A DNA stretch of 64,000 nt from Pseudonocardia sp. ICBG1293 (GTDB taxonomy: Bacteria > Actinomycetota > Actinomycetes > Mycobacteriales > Pseudonocardiaceae). Below, one piece after another: positions 8,762-17,195 of the stretch. Every line of letters begins with the position of its first letter. Within the stretch, counting starts at the first letter, position 1. Location: positions 248,001 through 312,000 of the forward strand of contig NZ_JAHLEL010000006.1 of NCBI RefSeq assembly GCF_020131355.1. Direction: 5' to 3'. The translations under genes were made by a program, and so were the position numbers. The notes under the pieces are model-generated. The model ran no database searches. It saw only the letters and a list, made by a program, of their open reading frames with translations, and was not told the DNA's origin.

Positions 8762-8901
8762 CGGGCCTCCTCGGGAGACGGCTCGGGCGACCCCAGTCTG
8801 TCAAACGTCCCCCGATCGTGACCGGGCGCCGCCACCCGTCCCCGACGGCTGCTCCGTCCGGCCCGGTGGGGCAGGTCCCGGGGCGCTCGCGACCGGCCGT
8901 T

Positions 8902-9147
8902 CCCCACCCCGCCCCACCGCGGGGGCACCGGGCCCCCCACCGCCCCCCACCCGGGCTCCCCACGGGTCCCCCCACCGTCTCCCCACCCGTCCCCACCCGG
9001 ACGTCCCGCGCGACCGGGAGAACGGGGCCTGACCAGCGACGACGCCGGTGGGGGAGCGGCCGGTCGACCGGGCGGCCGGGACGGGCCGGCACCGGCGTCG
9101 GACGTCGCGCGACCGGGTGGCGCCGCGCGCGCCCCCACCGTTCCCCA
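8902..9147 (-). promoter_or_regulatory. minus-strand TGGGG repeats in the moxR-mraZ gap
   Basis: On the minus strand TGGGG (plus strand CCCCA) occurs at 8902, 8912, 8935, 8945, 8958, 8970, 8981, 8991, 9133 and 9143. Four adjacent pairs are spaced exactly 10 bp, the same unit and period as the MraZ-box array before mraZ. The tract could be extra MraZ sites, a G-quadruplex-prone stretch, or simple low-complexity DNA. The 8762-9276 gap also contains a partial duplication (9000-9047 resembles 9101-9172). A TTGACA on the minus strand (8799-8804) has no good -10. Confidence 0.35.
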
Positions 9148-9203
9148 CCGCCTCTGACCTGCGACGACACCGAGTCGGGGGCCGACAGGCCACCCGGCTC
9201 GGG

Positions 9204-9231
9204 TTGACGGTGGGTGAGTGTGGGGTAGTGT
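9204..9231 (+). promoter_or_regulatory. mraZ promoter
   Basis: TTGACG (9204-9209) and TAGTGT (9226-9231) are separated by 16 bp, the best sigma70-type promoter seen in the window. The predicted start near 9238 leaves a leader of about 40 nt containing the Shine-Dalgarno. The MraZ-box repeats overlap the spacer and -10, as expected of an autorepressed promoter. Confidence 0.6.
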
Positions 9232-9255
9232 GGTGATCGCTGGGGCGAACAGGGG
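9211..9255 (+). promoter_or_regulatory. MraZ-binding repeat array
   Basis: TGGGT (9211), TGGGG (9221), TGGTG (9231), TGGGG (9241) and a degenerate AGGGG (9251) follow one another at exactly 10-bp intervals. MraZ of other bacteria binds TGGGN direct repeats separated by 5 nt, so this fits an operator through which MraZ represses its own operon. Confidence 0.7.
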
Positions 9256-9276
9256 TCCCAGGTGGAGGTGGGGTCG

Positions 9277-9708
9277 GTGTTCCTCGGCACCTACACCCCG
9301 AAGCTGGACGACAAGGGGCGGCTCACGCTGCCCGCGAAATTCCGCGACGAGTTGCGAGGCGGCTGCATGATCACGAAAGGGCAGGACCACTGCCTCTACG
9401 TGTTCACCCGTGACGCCTTCACCGAGATGGCGCGCAAGATCGCCGCGGCCCCGCTGACGAACGAGTCGGCGCGGGTGTTCCAGCGGAACCTCTTCTCGGG
9501 CACCGACGAGCAGAACCCCGACGGCCAGGGCCGGATCGCGATCCAGTCCGAGCTGCGCCGGTACGCCGGACTGTCCAAGGACTGCGTGGTGATCGGCGCG
9601 TTCACGCGCGCCGAGATCTGGGACGCGCAGGCCTGGCAGGAGTACCAGGAGCGGCACGAGGACGAGTTCGCCAAGGCCCAGGAGGAGGTTCTGCCCGGGC
9701 TGTTCTGA
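9277..9708 (+). CDS. mraZ: transcriptional regulator MraZ
   Basis: The 143-residue protein has two SpoVT/AbrB-like DNA-binding halves, each with the MraZ DxxxR signature: DDKGR near residue 11 and DGQGR near residue 84. MraZ forms rings that bind TGGGN repeats upstream of the dcw operon and regulates that operon. I chose the GTG at 9277, giving the canonical start (M)[21 protein letters not shown], because GGAGG (9264-9268) sits 8 nt before it. An in-frame GTG at 9262 would only add five residues over the Shine-Dalgarno. It is first gene of the dcw cluster. Confidence 0.96.
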   Translation: MFLGTYTPKLDDKGRLTLPAKFRDELRGGCMITKGQDHCLYVFTRDAFTEMARKIAAAPLTNESARVFQRNLFSGTDEQNPDGQGRIAIQSELRRYAGLSKDCVVIGAFTRAEIWDAQAWQEYQERHEDEFAKAQEEVLPGLF

Positions 9709-9777
9709 GTTCCGCTGGCGGGCGGGACGAGGGACGGCGGCAGTACCCGAGCAGGACAGCACGACCGACAGCGGACG

Positions 9778-9797
9778 ACACCACCACCACCACCACC
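9778..9797 (+). repeat. (ACC)n microsatellite after mraZ
   Basis: About six consecutive ACC/CAC triplets lie in the 395-nt gap between mraZ and rsmH. No gene was recognised in this gap. Confidence 0.7.
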
Positions 9798-9834
9798 GTC
9801 GCCGTCCCGACCCGGGTGCCGTGATCGAACAGGC

Positions 9835-9860
9835 CCTGGCACACCTTCCCCGGTGCCAGG
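9835..9860 (+). terminator. hairpin in the mraZ-rsmH gap
   Basis: Perfect 8-bp arms CCTGGCAC (9835-9842) and GTGCCAGG (9853-9860) enclose a 10-nt loop. It could attenuate or end the mraZ transcript or stabilise an RNA end. No U-tract follows. Confidence 0.35.
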
Positions 9861-10103
9861 TCCACCTCGGCACGGCCCCCGGGTGGGGACGGCGCCGGCG
9901 CCCACCCCGACTGGGGAGTTCGGGTGGCGCGGTGGAGCCCGCGCGTCTTCGGGAGTGGAGCGCACCGGTTGTGGGAGCCGGACGCCACGCCCACGGACAT
10001 CGACCGTCCCGGTCCCGGCCCCGTGGCCGGGGCCGGGGACGGCCGCCGCACCGGCGGCCCGCACGCACCACACGGGGACGGACGGCGCACCGGGGGGTGG
10101 CAC

Positions 10104-11102
10104 GTGGACGGCACTTCCGGCGACGGCGCCACCCCGCGCGACGACCGCGCACCCGGCGACCGGCACACCCCGGTCCTCCTGGAGCGCGTCTCCGAGCTGC
10201 TCGACCCCGCCCTGCGCGACCGGGACGCCGTCTACGTGGACGCCACCCTGGGCATGGGGGGACACGCGGCGGCGCTGCTGGCCGCGCACCCCCGGCTCAC
10301 CGTCGTCGGGATGGACCGCGACCCGCAGGCCCTCGAACTCGCGGGGCGCAGGCTCACCGCGTACGCCGACCGGCTGCACCGGGTGCACACCGTCTACGAC
10401 GACGTCGCCGGCGCGCTGGAGCAGGCGGGCGTGCCCGCCGCCGACGGCATCCTGTTCGACCTGGGCGTCTCCTCGCTCCAGCTCGACGAGGACGCCCGCG
10501 GCTTCTCCTACTCCCGCGACGCCGACCTCGACATGCGGATGGACCCGACCACCGGGCCGACCGCCGCCGACGTCCTGAACTCCTACACCGCTCCCGAGCT
10601 GCGCCGGATCCTGCGGGAGTACGGCGAGGAGCGGTTCGCGGGCCCGATCGCGAACGCGATCGTCCGGAACCGGGAGAAGCGGCCCTTCACCCGCAGCGCC
10701 GAGCTCGTCGAGCTGCTCTACGGCGTCGTCCCGGCCGCGTCCCGGCGGACCGGCGGCCACCCCGCGAAGCGGACCTTCCAGGCCCTGCGCATCGAAGTGA
10801 ACCGCGAGCTCGAGGTGCTGCGCGACGCCCTGCCCGCCGCGCTGGACGCGCTGGCGCCGGGCGGACGGATCGTCGTGCTGTCCTACCACTCGCTGGAGGA
10901 CCGGATCACCAAGCGGGTGCTCGCCGAGCGCGTCCGCTCCCGGACCCCGGTGGACCTGCCGGTGGAGCTCCCCGGACACGGTCCGGAGTTCCGGCTGCTG
11001 ACCCGGGGCTCCGAGCAGGCCTCCGAGGCCGAGGTCGCCCGCAACCCGCGGGCCGCGCCGGTACGGCTGCGCGCGGCGGAACGCGTGGAGGACGGACCGT
11101 GA
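10104..11102 (+). CDS. rsmH: 16S rRNA m4C1402 methyltransferase RsmH (MraW)
   Basis: The enzyme methylates N4 of C1402 in 16S rRNA using SAM. Visible family blocks are [17 protein letters not shown] at the start of the core, the SAM loop [43 protein letters not shown], and near the C-terminus [15 protein letters not shown]. From the GTG at 10104, weakly preceded by a G-run, the protein has 332 residues. An in-frame GTG at 9924 would add 60 low-complexity residues, so the start is uncertain. It is second gene of the dcw operon, and its stop overlaps a possible tiny coding frame before ftsL. Confidence 0.94.
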   Translation: MDGTSGDGATPRDDRAPGDRHTPVLLERVSELLDPALRDRDAVYVDATLGMGGHAAALLAAHPRLTVVGMDRDPQALELAGRRLTAYADRLHRVHTVYDDVAGALEQAGVPAADGILFDLGVSSLQLDEDARGFSYSRDADLDMRMDPTTGPTAADVLNSYTAPELRRILREYGEERFAGPIANAIVRNREKRPFTRSAELVELLYGVVPAASRRTGGHPAKRTFQALRIEVNRELEVLRDALPAALDALAPGGRIVVLSYHSLEDRITKRVLAERVRSRTPVDLPVELPGHGPEFRLLTRGSEQASEAEVARNPRAAPVRLRAAERVEDGP

Positions 11103-11166
11103 GCACCCGCGGCACGGACCCGAGCACGCAGGTAGTACCGGTACGACGGAGAGGCAGGAACCCCCG

Positions 11167-11850
11167 ATGAGCACACCCGTCATCGAGCGCCCGGGCACCC
11201 CGGGCGGTGGCCGGGCGCGGCCCGACACCCGCCAGAGCCGTCGTACCGCGGCGCCCCCGCGGATCCCGGCCCAGCGCGGCCCCGGCGACGCCCGCCGGGT
11301 GGCCGACCAGCGCCGCCGCACCGCGGCCAGGGAGAACACCGGCCGTGCGAAGTTCGTGCTGGTCGTGATGGTCCTGCTGGTCTCGGGCCTGATCGCGACG
11401 CTGTGGCTGTCGACGGCCGCGGCCGCCGACTCCTACGCGCTGCAGGCGGCACGGGAGCGCACCGCGTCGCTCACCGAGCAGTCCGAGGCCCTCCGCAAGG
11501 AGGTCACCGTGCTCCAGAGCCCCGGTTCGCTGGCCGACCGTGCCGCGGCCCAGGGGATGGTCCGGGTGACCGACCCGGCGCGACTGGTCGTCGCCCCGGA
11601 CGGACGGGTCGACGTCGTCGGGGAGCCGAGTGCCGCCGTCGCCCCGGCGCCGCCCGCCCCGCCCGCCGAGGCGCCCGGCGAGGTGCCCGCACCGCAGGCC
11701 CCGCCCGCCGCCCCGCAGGACGGGCAGCCGGGTGCGGCCACCACCGACCCGGCCGCCGAGGGCGGGGACGCCGCCCCCGGTGCCGCCGGTGCCGGTGAGG
11801 GCACCGAGCGCGAGGTCCCGGCCGACACCCGGGCGGCGGGCGGGAACTGA
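11167..11850 (+). CDS. ftsL: FtsL-like septum protein
   Basis: This 227-residue bitopic protein has a basic cytoplasmic N-terminus (1-60), one membrane helix (about 61-83, FVLVVMVLLVSGLIATLW), then a short extracytoplasmic coiled-coil (ARERTASLTEQSEALRKEV). A long Ala/Pro/Glu-rich tail (about 150-227) ends the protein. FtsL-type proteins form a subcomplex with FtsQ and DivIC/FtsB and activate FtsW-FtsI. Identification rests on topology and position between rsmH and ftsI, because the family is poorly conserved. The stop overlaps the ftsI ATG (TGATG). The proline/alanine tail is longer than in most FtsL proteins. Confidence 0.85.
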   Translation: MSTPVIERPGTPGGGRARPDTRQSRRTAAPPRIPAQRGPGDARRVADQRRRTAARENTGRAKFVLVVMVLLVSGLIATLWLSTAAAADSYALQAARERTASLTEQSEALRKEVTVLQSPGSLADRAAAQGMVRVTDPARLVVAPDGRVDVVGEPSAAVAPAPPAPPAEAPGEVPAPQAPPAAPQDGQPGAATTDPAAEGGDAAPGAAGAGEGTEREVPADTRAAGGN

Positions 11851-13676
11851 TGGTCTACGCGCCGCCGCGCCCCCGCCCACGGGGGCAGGGGCCGCGGGGT
11901 GGTCGGCGCCGGTCCCCGGCCGACGACCCGCGCTTCCGGCTGCGTCTGGCCTGGGTGGCGCTGGCCGCCCTGCTGCTGGTGTCCGGGGCGAAGCTCGTCG
12001 TCGTCCAGACGGTGCAGGCCGGCACGCTCACCGCCGACGCGGAGAAGCAGCGCGCCAGCCGGATCGTCATCCCGGCCGAGCGCGGCGCGATCAGCGACCG
12101 CAACGGCACCGTGCTGGCGTTCTCCACCGAGTCCAAGGCGCTCGTCACCAACCCGCGGCTGATCAACTCCACCAAGGGGGCTGATGCGGCCGCGTACAAG
12201 GACCGGATGGCCGACGCCGTCGCCGCGGTCACCCGGGGGGACCCCGAGGAGCTCAGGCGGGCGCTGCACAGCGACCGCGGCTACGTCGTCATGGCGACCG
12301 CCGTCGACCCCGGCCCGGCCCGTGACCTGCGCACGCAGTTCCCGGAGATCGCCGAGGAGAGCCGCGAGGCGCGGCAGTACCCCAACGGGACGCTGGCCTC
12401 CAACATCATCGGCGCCGCGACCTGGAGCGCCGACGCGCAGAAGCTGATCGGCCGGATCGGCCTCGAGTCCTCCGACGACCAGCTCCTCGCCGGTCGTGAC
12501 GGCTTCCAGATCGCCGACACCGCCGAGGGCAGCGGCACCGTCATCCCCGGCAGCGTCCGTTCCGAGCAGGCCGCGGTGTCCGGCTCGGACGTGCAGCTCA
12601 CCATCGACTCCGACCTGCAGTTCCAGGTCCAGCGCATGCTGGCCGACTACGCGGGCCGCGCCGGCGCGCGCAGCGGCTCGGCGGTCGTCCTGGACCGGGC
12701 GACCGGGCAGGTCCTCGCGCTCGCCGACAACACCTCCTTCGACCCGGCGCAGCTGCTGTCCGCGGACCCGAAGTCGCTGGGCAACAAGGGCGTGACCACC
12801 CCGTTCGAGCCCGGCTCGGTGAACAAGGTCGTCACGATGGCCGCCGCGCTCGAGGCCGGCGTCGCCAAGCCCGACGACGTGCTGGACGTGCCCGGCAGCA
12901 TCGAGGTCGCCGACCGCACGATCAAGGACGCCTGGGAGCACGGCGTCGACCGCTACACCCTGACCGGGGTGCTGGCCAAGTCCTCCAACGTCGGCACCCT
13001 GATGACCGCGCAGAAGGTGGGCGAGGACCGCTTCTCCGACATGCTCGCCAGGATGGGCATCGGGCAGAAGACCGGCGTCGGGCTGCCCGGTGAGAGCGGC
13101 GGCCGGGTCCCGCAGCGGGCGACCTGGTCCGGCTCGACCTTCGGCAACCTGCCGATCGGGCAGGGCCTGTCGATGACCGTGCTGCAGATGGCCGGGATGT
13201 ACCAGGCCATCGCCAACGACGGCGTCCGGATCCCGCCGCGGGTCGTCGCCGCGACGACCGGCCCGGACGGCGTCCGGGTGCCGACCGAGGCCCCGGAGCC
13301 GGTGCAGGTGATGTCACCGCAGACCGCGCAGGCCCTGCGGACCATGCTCACCGCCGTCACCCAGGAGGCGCGCGGCCAGTCCGGCACCGGGCCCGCGGCC
13401 GCCGTGCCCGGCTACGAAGTGGCGGGCAAGACCGGTACCGCCCAGCAGGTGGACCCGGCGACCGGGGCGTACTCCCGCTCCCAGTACTGGATCACCTTCG
13501 CCGGGATGCTCCCGGCCCAGGACCCGCGGTTCGTGATCGGGATCATGCTCGACGCCCCGAGGGGCGGGACGAGCGCGGCGCCGTTGTTCCACGACATCGC
13601 CTCGTACCTGGCCCAGCGCGACGCCGTGCCGGTCCAGACCACGCCACCCCCGGTGCAGACCCTCCAGATCAAGTGA
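11850..13676 (+). CDS. ftsI: penicillin-binding protein FtsI/PBP3 (PbpB)
   Basis: The 608-residue septal transpeptidase crosslinks peptidoglycan at the division site. It has a short basic N-terminus, one membrane anchor (about 31-53), a PBP dimerisation domain starting RIVIPAERGAISDRNG, and a transpeptidase domain. The three active-site motifs are Ser323-Val-Asn-Lys326 (EPGSVNKVVT), Ser378-Ser-Asn380 (AKSSNVGT) and Lys527-Thr-Gly-Thr530 (AGKTGTAQQ). It is a class B PBP with no glycosyltransferase domain, and works with FtsW. Its ATG overlaps the ftsL stop by 1 nt. Confidence 0.97.
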   Translation: MVYAPPRPRPRGQGPRGGRRRSPADDPRFRLRLAWVALAALLLVSGAKLVVVQTVQAGTLTADAEKQRASRIVIPAERGAISDRNGTVLAFSTESKALVTNPRLINSTKGADAAAYKDRMADAVAAVTRGDPEELRRALHSDRGYVVMATAVDPGPARDLRTQFPEIAEESREARQYPNGTLASNIIGAATWSADAQKLIGRIGLESSDDQLLAGRDGFQIADTAEGSGTVIPGSVRSEQAAVSGSDVQLTIDSDLQFQVQRMLADYAGRAGARSGSAVVLDRATGQVLALADNTSFDPAQLLSADPKSLGNKGVTTPFEPGSVNKVVTMAAALEAGVAKPDDVLDVPGSIEVADRTIKDAWEHGVDRYTLTGVLAKSSNVGTLMTAQKVGEDRFSDMLARMGIGQKTGVGLPGESGGRVPQRATWSGSTFGNLPIGQGLSMTVLQMAGMYQAIANDGVRIPPRVVAATTGPDGVRVPTEAPEPVQVMSPQTAQALRTMLTAVTQEARGQSGTGPAAAVPGYEVAGKTGTAQQVDPATGAYSRSQYWITFAGMLPAQDPRFVIGIMLDAPRGGTSAAPLFHDIASYLAQRDAVPVQTTPPPVQTLQIK

Positions 13677-13726
13677 CGCCGCGGCCGGGTGCGCTCCGGC
13701 TGCGTCGGGCGGTCCCGGTCGCTGCT

Positions 13727-13740
13727 CACCCGTACGGGTG
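13727..13740. promoter_or_regulatory. 14-bp perfect palindrome after ftsI
   Basis: CACCCGTACGGGTG reads the same on both strands. It lies in the 260-nt gap between ftsI and murE, about 185 nt before the predicted murE -10. It may be an operator or a small hairpin; nothing else in the gap was recognised. Confidence 0.35.
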
Positions 13741-13922
13741 CCCGTCGGGGTCCCGGACACCCCGTCCGACGAGCCGCCCACCGGCCCGGAACCTGCGCCG
13801 GATGGCGGTATCGGGCTCATCGGACGGCCGCGTGCCGGTCGCCGTCCCACCGCCCGCCGCGGGGGTCTCCGCGAGCGGTCGGGAGCGCCTGACCGGGACG
13901 AGGGGCGGCCCGCGCCGGTCGG

Positions 13923-13928
13923 TAACCT
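13923..13928 (+). promoter_or_regulatory. -10 box of murE
   Basis: TAACCT ends 8 nt before the GTG at 13937, again the spacing of a leaderless message. This supports an internal promoter for murE and downstream genes and helps choose the start. Confidence 0.4.
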
Positions 13929-13936
13929 CCCGCCCT

Positions 13937-15655
13937 GTGCCCGACCTCCACACCGCAGCCACCGCCCGCTCCCGGAGCACCGGTGGACCCGTGCACGGTG
14001 GCGGGCCGGACGGTGTGTCGGGCGACCGGACGGGGACGGGTGACGTGACGGGTTCCCTCGAGTCGCTGCCGGACCGTCCGTCGGACGTGCGCCCGGTCGA
14101 CGTCGCGCTGCTCGGGCGCCTCGCCGGCGCCGAGCTGAACCCGCGCGCCGCGGGGAGTGGGCCCGGCCCGTTGCTCGACCCGGCCGGCGGACCGCACACC
14201 GTCACCGGCGCGACCCTGCGGGCGGGTTCGGTCCGTCCCGGCGACCTGTTCGCCGCGCTGCCCGGAGCCCGCGCGCACGGGGCGGACTTCGCCGCACAGG
14301 CCATCGCCGCCGGTGCCGCCGCGGTGCTGACCGACGCCGCCGGGGCCGACCGCGCCGAGATCCGGCACTCCCGGCTGCCGGTGCTGGTGCACCCGAACCC
14401 ACGCGAGGTCCTCGGCCCGGTCTCCGCCGCCGTCTACGGCGAGCCCACCGCCCGGCTGCGGGTGCTCGGGGTCACCGGCACCTCCGGCAAGACCACCGTC
14501 GCGCACCTGCTCGAGGCGGGTCTGACCGAGGCCGGACGGGCCACCGGCCTGCTCGGCACGGTGCGGACCCGGGTGCAGGTCCCCGGCCGCCCGGCCCGGG
14601 CGCTGCCCAGCGCGTTCACCACGCCCGAGGCGCCGGACCTGCAGGCCCTGTTCGCGGTGATGGTCGAGGCCGGCGTCACCGACGTGGCGATGGAGGTCTC
14701 CAGCCACGCGCTCGCCCTCGGCCGTGTCGGCGGGTCCCGGTTCGCCGCCGGTGCGTTCACCAACCTGTCCCAGGACCACCTGGACTTCCACCCGACGATG
14801 ACCGACTACTTCGAGGCGAAGGCGCGGTTGTTCGGCGGCGGCGGGGCGGGCGTCGAGGCCGCGCGGCACGGCGTCGTCTGCGTCGACGACGAGTGGGGCC
14901 GCCGGCTGGCGGCCCGCCACCGGGACGCGGTCACCGTCTCCTCCGACCCGGGCGGTCCGCACGCCACCTGGACGGTCCGCGACCTCACCGCGCACCCCGA
15001 CGGCACCCAGACCTTCACCGCGGTGGGCCCCGGCGGGCTCGCGGTGCCGGTCACGCTGAGCCTGCCCGGCCGCTACAACGTCGCGAACGCGCTCGTCGCG
15101 CTGGCCGTGCTCGACGCCGACGGGATCGACCCCCGGGTGGCGGCGGCCGGGTTCGGCCGGGCGTCGGTGCCCGGCCGGATGCAGCGCGTCGACGCCGGTC
15201 AGCCCTGGCTGGGCGTGGTCGACTACGCGCACAAGCCCGCCGCCGTCGCCGCCCTGCTCGACGCGCTGCGCCGCCAGGTCCACCCGCACGCGCGGGTGAT
15301 CACCGTGCTCGGCTGCGGCGGGGACCGCGACTCCGGCAAGCGCCCGCTGATGGGCGCGGCCGCCGCGATCCGGTCCGACGTGCTCGTCGTGACCGACGAC
15401 AACCCCCGCAGCGAGGACCCGGGCGCGATCCGGCGGGCGATGCTCGACGGCGCCTTCGGCGAGCCCGCCCGCGGCGACGTCATCGAGATCGGGGACCGGC
15501 GCAGCGCGATCGTCTACGCGGTCCGCTCGGCCCGTCCCGGCGACGCGGTGGTGGTCGCGGGCAAGGGGCACGAGGCCGGGCAGGAGATCAACGGCGTCAA
15601 GTACCCGTTCGACGACACCGACGAGCTGGTCGCGGCGATCCGGGCGGCGACGTGA
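13937..15655 (+). CDS. murE: UDP-MurNAc-tripeptide ligase MurE (meso-DAP adding)
   Basis: This ATP-dependent cytoplasmic ligase adds the third stem-peptide residue to UDP-MurNAc-L-Ala-D-Glu. With the GTG at 13937 the protein has 572 residues. The Mur ATP loop is GVTGTSGKTT (Lys185), the central domain includes AMEVSSHALALGRV and NLSQDHLDFH, and the C-terminal domain carries DDNPR (about 487-491), the signature for meso-diaminopimelate. A GTG at 14045 would give 536 residues, close to the mycobacterial length. The frame is also open back to a GTG that overlaps the ftsI stop at 13673. The TAACCT box favours 13937. The gene is followed by 94 nt and then murF. Confidence 0.95.
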   Translation: MPDLHTAATARSRSTGGPVHGGGPDGVSGDRTGTGDVTGSLESLPDRPSDVRPVDVALLGRLAGAELNPRAAGSGPGPLLDPAGGPHTVTGATLRAGSVRPGDLFAALPGARAHGADFAAQAIAAGAAAVLTDAAGADRAEIRHSRLPVLVHPNPREVLGPVSAAVYGEPTARLRVLGVTGTSGKTTVAHLLEAGLTEAGRATGLLGTVRTRVQVPGRPARALPSAFTTPEAPDLQALFAVMVEAGVTDVAMEVSSHALALGRVGGSRFAAGAFTNLSQDHLDFHPTMTDYFEAKARLFGGGGAGVEAARHGVVCVDDEWGRRLAARHRDAVTVSSDPGGPHATWTVRDLTAHPDGTQTFTAVGPGGLAVPVTLSLPGRYNVANALVALAVLDADGIDPRVAAAGFGRASVPGRMQRVDAGQPWLGVVDYAHKPAAVAALLDALRRQVHPHARVITVLGCGGDRDSGKRPLMGAAAAIRSDVLVVTDDNPRSEDPGAIRRAMLDGAFGEPARGDVIEIGDRRSAIVYAVRSARPGDAVVVAGKGHEAGQEINGVKYPFDDTDELVAAIRAAT

Positions 15656-15749
15656 CGCGCCGCGTGGCGACACGACAGGACGTGCCGGGGCCCGGCACGG
15701 ACCGCGTACGGGCAGGAGGACGGATCGGACCGGTGGAGGCGAGCGGGCG

Positions 15750-17195
15750 ATGATCGAGATGACGCCGGCGGAGATCGCGGCCGTGACCGGCGGGTGCATG
15801 CACCGCATCGACGACGACGCGGCCACCGCGCCGGTCACCGCCGTCGAGTTCGACTCCCGCAGGATCGGGCCGGGCGGGCTGTTCCTGGCGCTGCCGGGGG
15901 AGCGTGCCGACGGCCACGACTTCGCCGCCCAGGCCGTCGCCCGCGGCGCGACCGCGGTGCTGGCCGGTCGCGAGGTCGACGCCCCCGCGGTCGTCGTGCC
16001 GCCGGCCGGGGTCCGTGACAGCCACACCTACCTCGGTGCGGTCGACCCGGACGGGACCGGCGCCGCCGTCCTGGCCGGGCTGGGCCGCCTCGCCCGGCAC
16101 GTGCTGGGTGCGCTCCCGGGACTCGCGGTCGTCGGCGTGACCGGGTCGGCGGGCAAGACCTCCACCAAGGACCTGCTGTCCGCGGTGCTGTCCCCGCTGG
16201 GGCCGACCGTCGCGCCGCCGGAGTCGTTCAACAACGAGCTCGGCACGCCCTACACCGCGCTGCGCGCCGACGCGGGCACCCGCAACCTCGTGCTGGAGTT
16301 CTCCGCCCGCGGGATCGGCCACATCGCGGCGCTGTGCGCGGTCGCGCCGCCGCGGATCGGGGTCGTGCTCAACGTCGGCTCCGCCCACCTGGGCGAGTTC
16401 GGCTCGCGCGCGGCGATCGCCACGGCCAAGGGCGAGCTCGTCGAGGCGCTGCCCCCGGGTGACCTGCCCGGCGGCCGGGGCGGCGTCGCCGTCCTCAACG
16501 CCGATGACGAGCTGGTCGCCGCCATGGCGACCCGCACCTCCGCCCGGGTCGTCACCTTCGGGCGCGCCGAGCACGCTCAGGTGCGGGCCACCGACGTCGC
16601 ACTGGACGCGGGCCGGGCCTCGTTCCGGCTGGTCACCCCGGCCGGGGAGGCCGACGTCGCGCTGCGGCTGGTGGGCGAGCACCAGGTGTCGAACGCCCTC
16701 GCCGCCGCCGCGGTCGCCCTCGAGCTGGGTGCCACCCCGGACGGCGTCGCGGCGGCCCTGTCGTCGGCGACGCCCGCGTCGCGCTGGCGGATGGAGGTCA
16801 CCGACCGCGCCGACGGCGTGACCGTCGTCAACGACGCCTACAACGCCAACCCCGAGTCCGTGCGCGCCGCGGTCGCGGCGCTCGGGCAGCTCGCCGGTCC
16901 GGACCGCCGGGCCTGGGCGGTGCTCGGCCCGATGGCCGAGATCGGCGACGGCGCGGCCGCCGAGCACGCCGCCGCCGCGCAGGACGCCCGCGCCGCCGGG
17001 GCGCAGGTGGTCGCCGTCGGTGCCCCCGACTACGGGCCCGGGGCCGAGCACGTCGAGGACGTGGCGACCGCGCTGACCCTGCTGCGGGAGCGGATCCGGC
17101 CCGGTGACGTGGTGCTGGTCAAGGCCTCGCGCAGTGCCGGGCTCGAGCGGCTCGCCGCCGGCCTGCTGACGACCGAAGGACTGGTGCACCGGTGA
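15750..17195 (+). CDS. murF: UDP-MurNAc-pentapeptide ligase MurF
   Basis: MurF joins D-Ala-D-Ala to UDP-MurNAc-tripeptide with ATP, the last cytoplasmic step of the nucleotide precursor. The 481-residue protein has an N-terminal UDP-binding domain ([19 protein letters not shown]), the ATP loop [13 protein letters not shown] (Lys136), [10 protein letters not shown] in the central domain, and [16 protein letters not shown] near the C-terminal domain boundary. All match the family. The start ATG at 15750 begins [15 protein letters not shown]. The stop overlaps the mraY GTG by 4 nt (GTGA), implying translational coupling. Confidence 0.97.
   Translation: MIEMTPAEIAAVTGGCMHRIDDDAATAPVTAVEFDSRRIGPGGLFLALPGERADGHDFAAQAVARGATAVLAGREVDAPAVVVPPAGVRDSHTYLGAVDPDGTGAAVLAGLGRLARHVLGALPGLAVVGVTGSAGKTSTKDLLSAVLSPLGPTVAPPESFNNELGTPYTALRADAGTRNLVLEFSARGIGHIAALCAVAPPRIGVVLNVGSAHLGEFGSRAAIATAKGELVEALPPGDLPGGRGGVAVLNADDELVAAMATRTSARVVTFGRAEHAQVRATDVALDAGRASFRLVTPAGEADVALRLVGEHQVSNALAAAAVALELGATPDGVAAALSSATPASRWRMEVTDRADGVTVVNDAYNANPESVRAAVAALGQLAGPDRRAWAVLGPMAEIGDGAAAEHAAAAQDARAAGAQVVAVGAPDYGPGAEHVEDVATALTLLRERIRPGDVVLVKASRSAGLERLAAGLLTTEGLVHR

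Noticed and set aside
8799..8804. TTGACA as the moxR -35 box
   Set aside because: At 16-18 bp spacing there is no acceptable -10, and transcription would start almost on the ribosome site.
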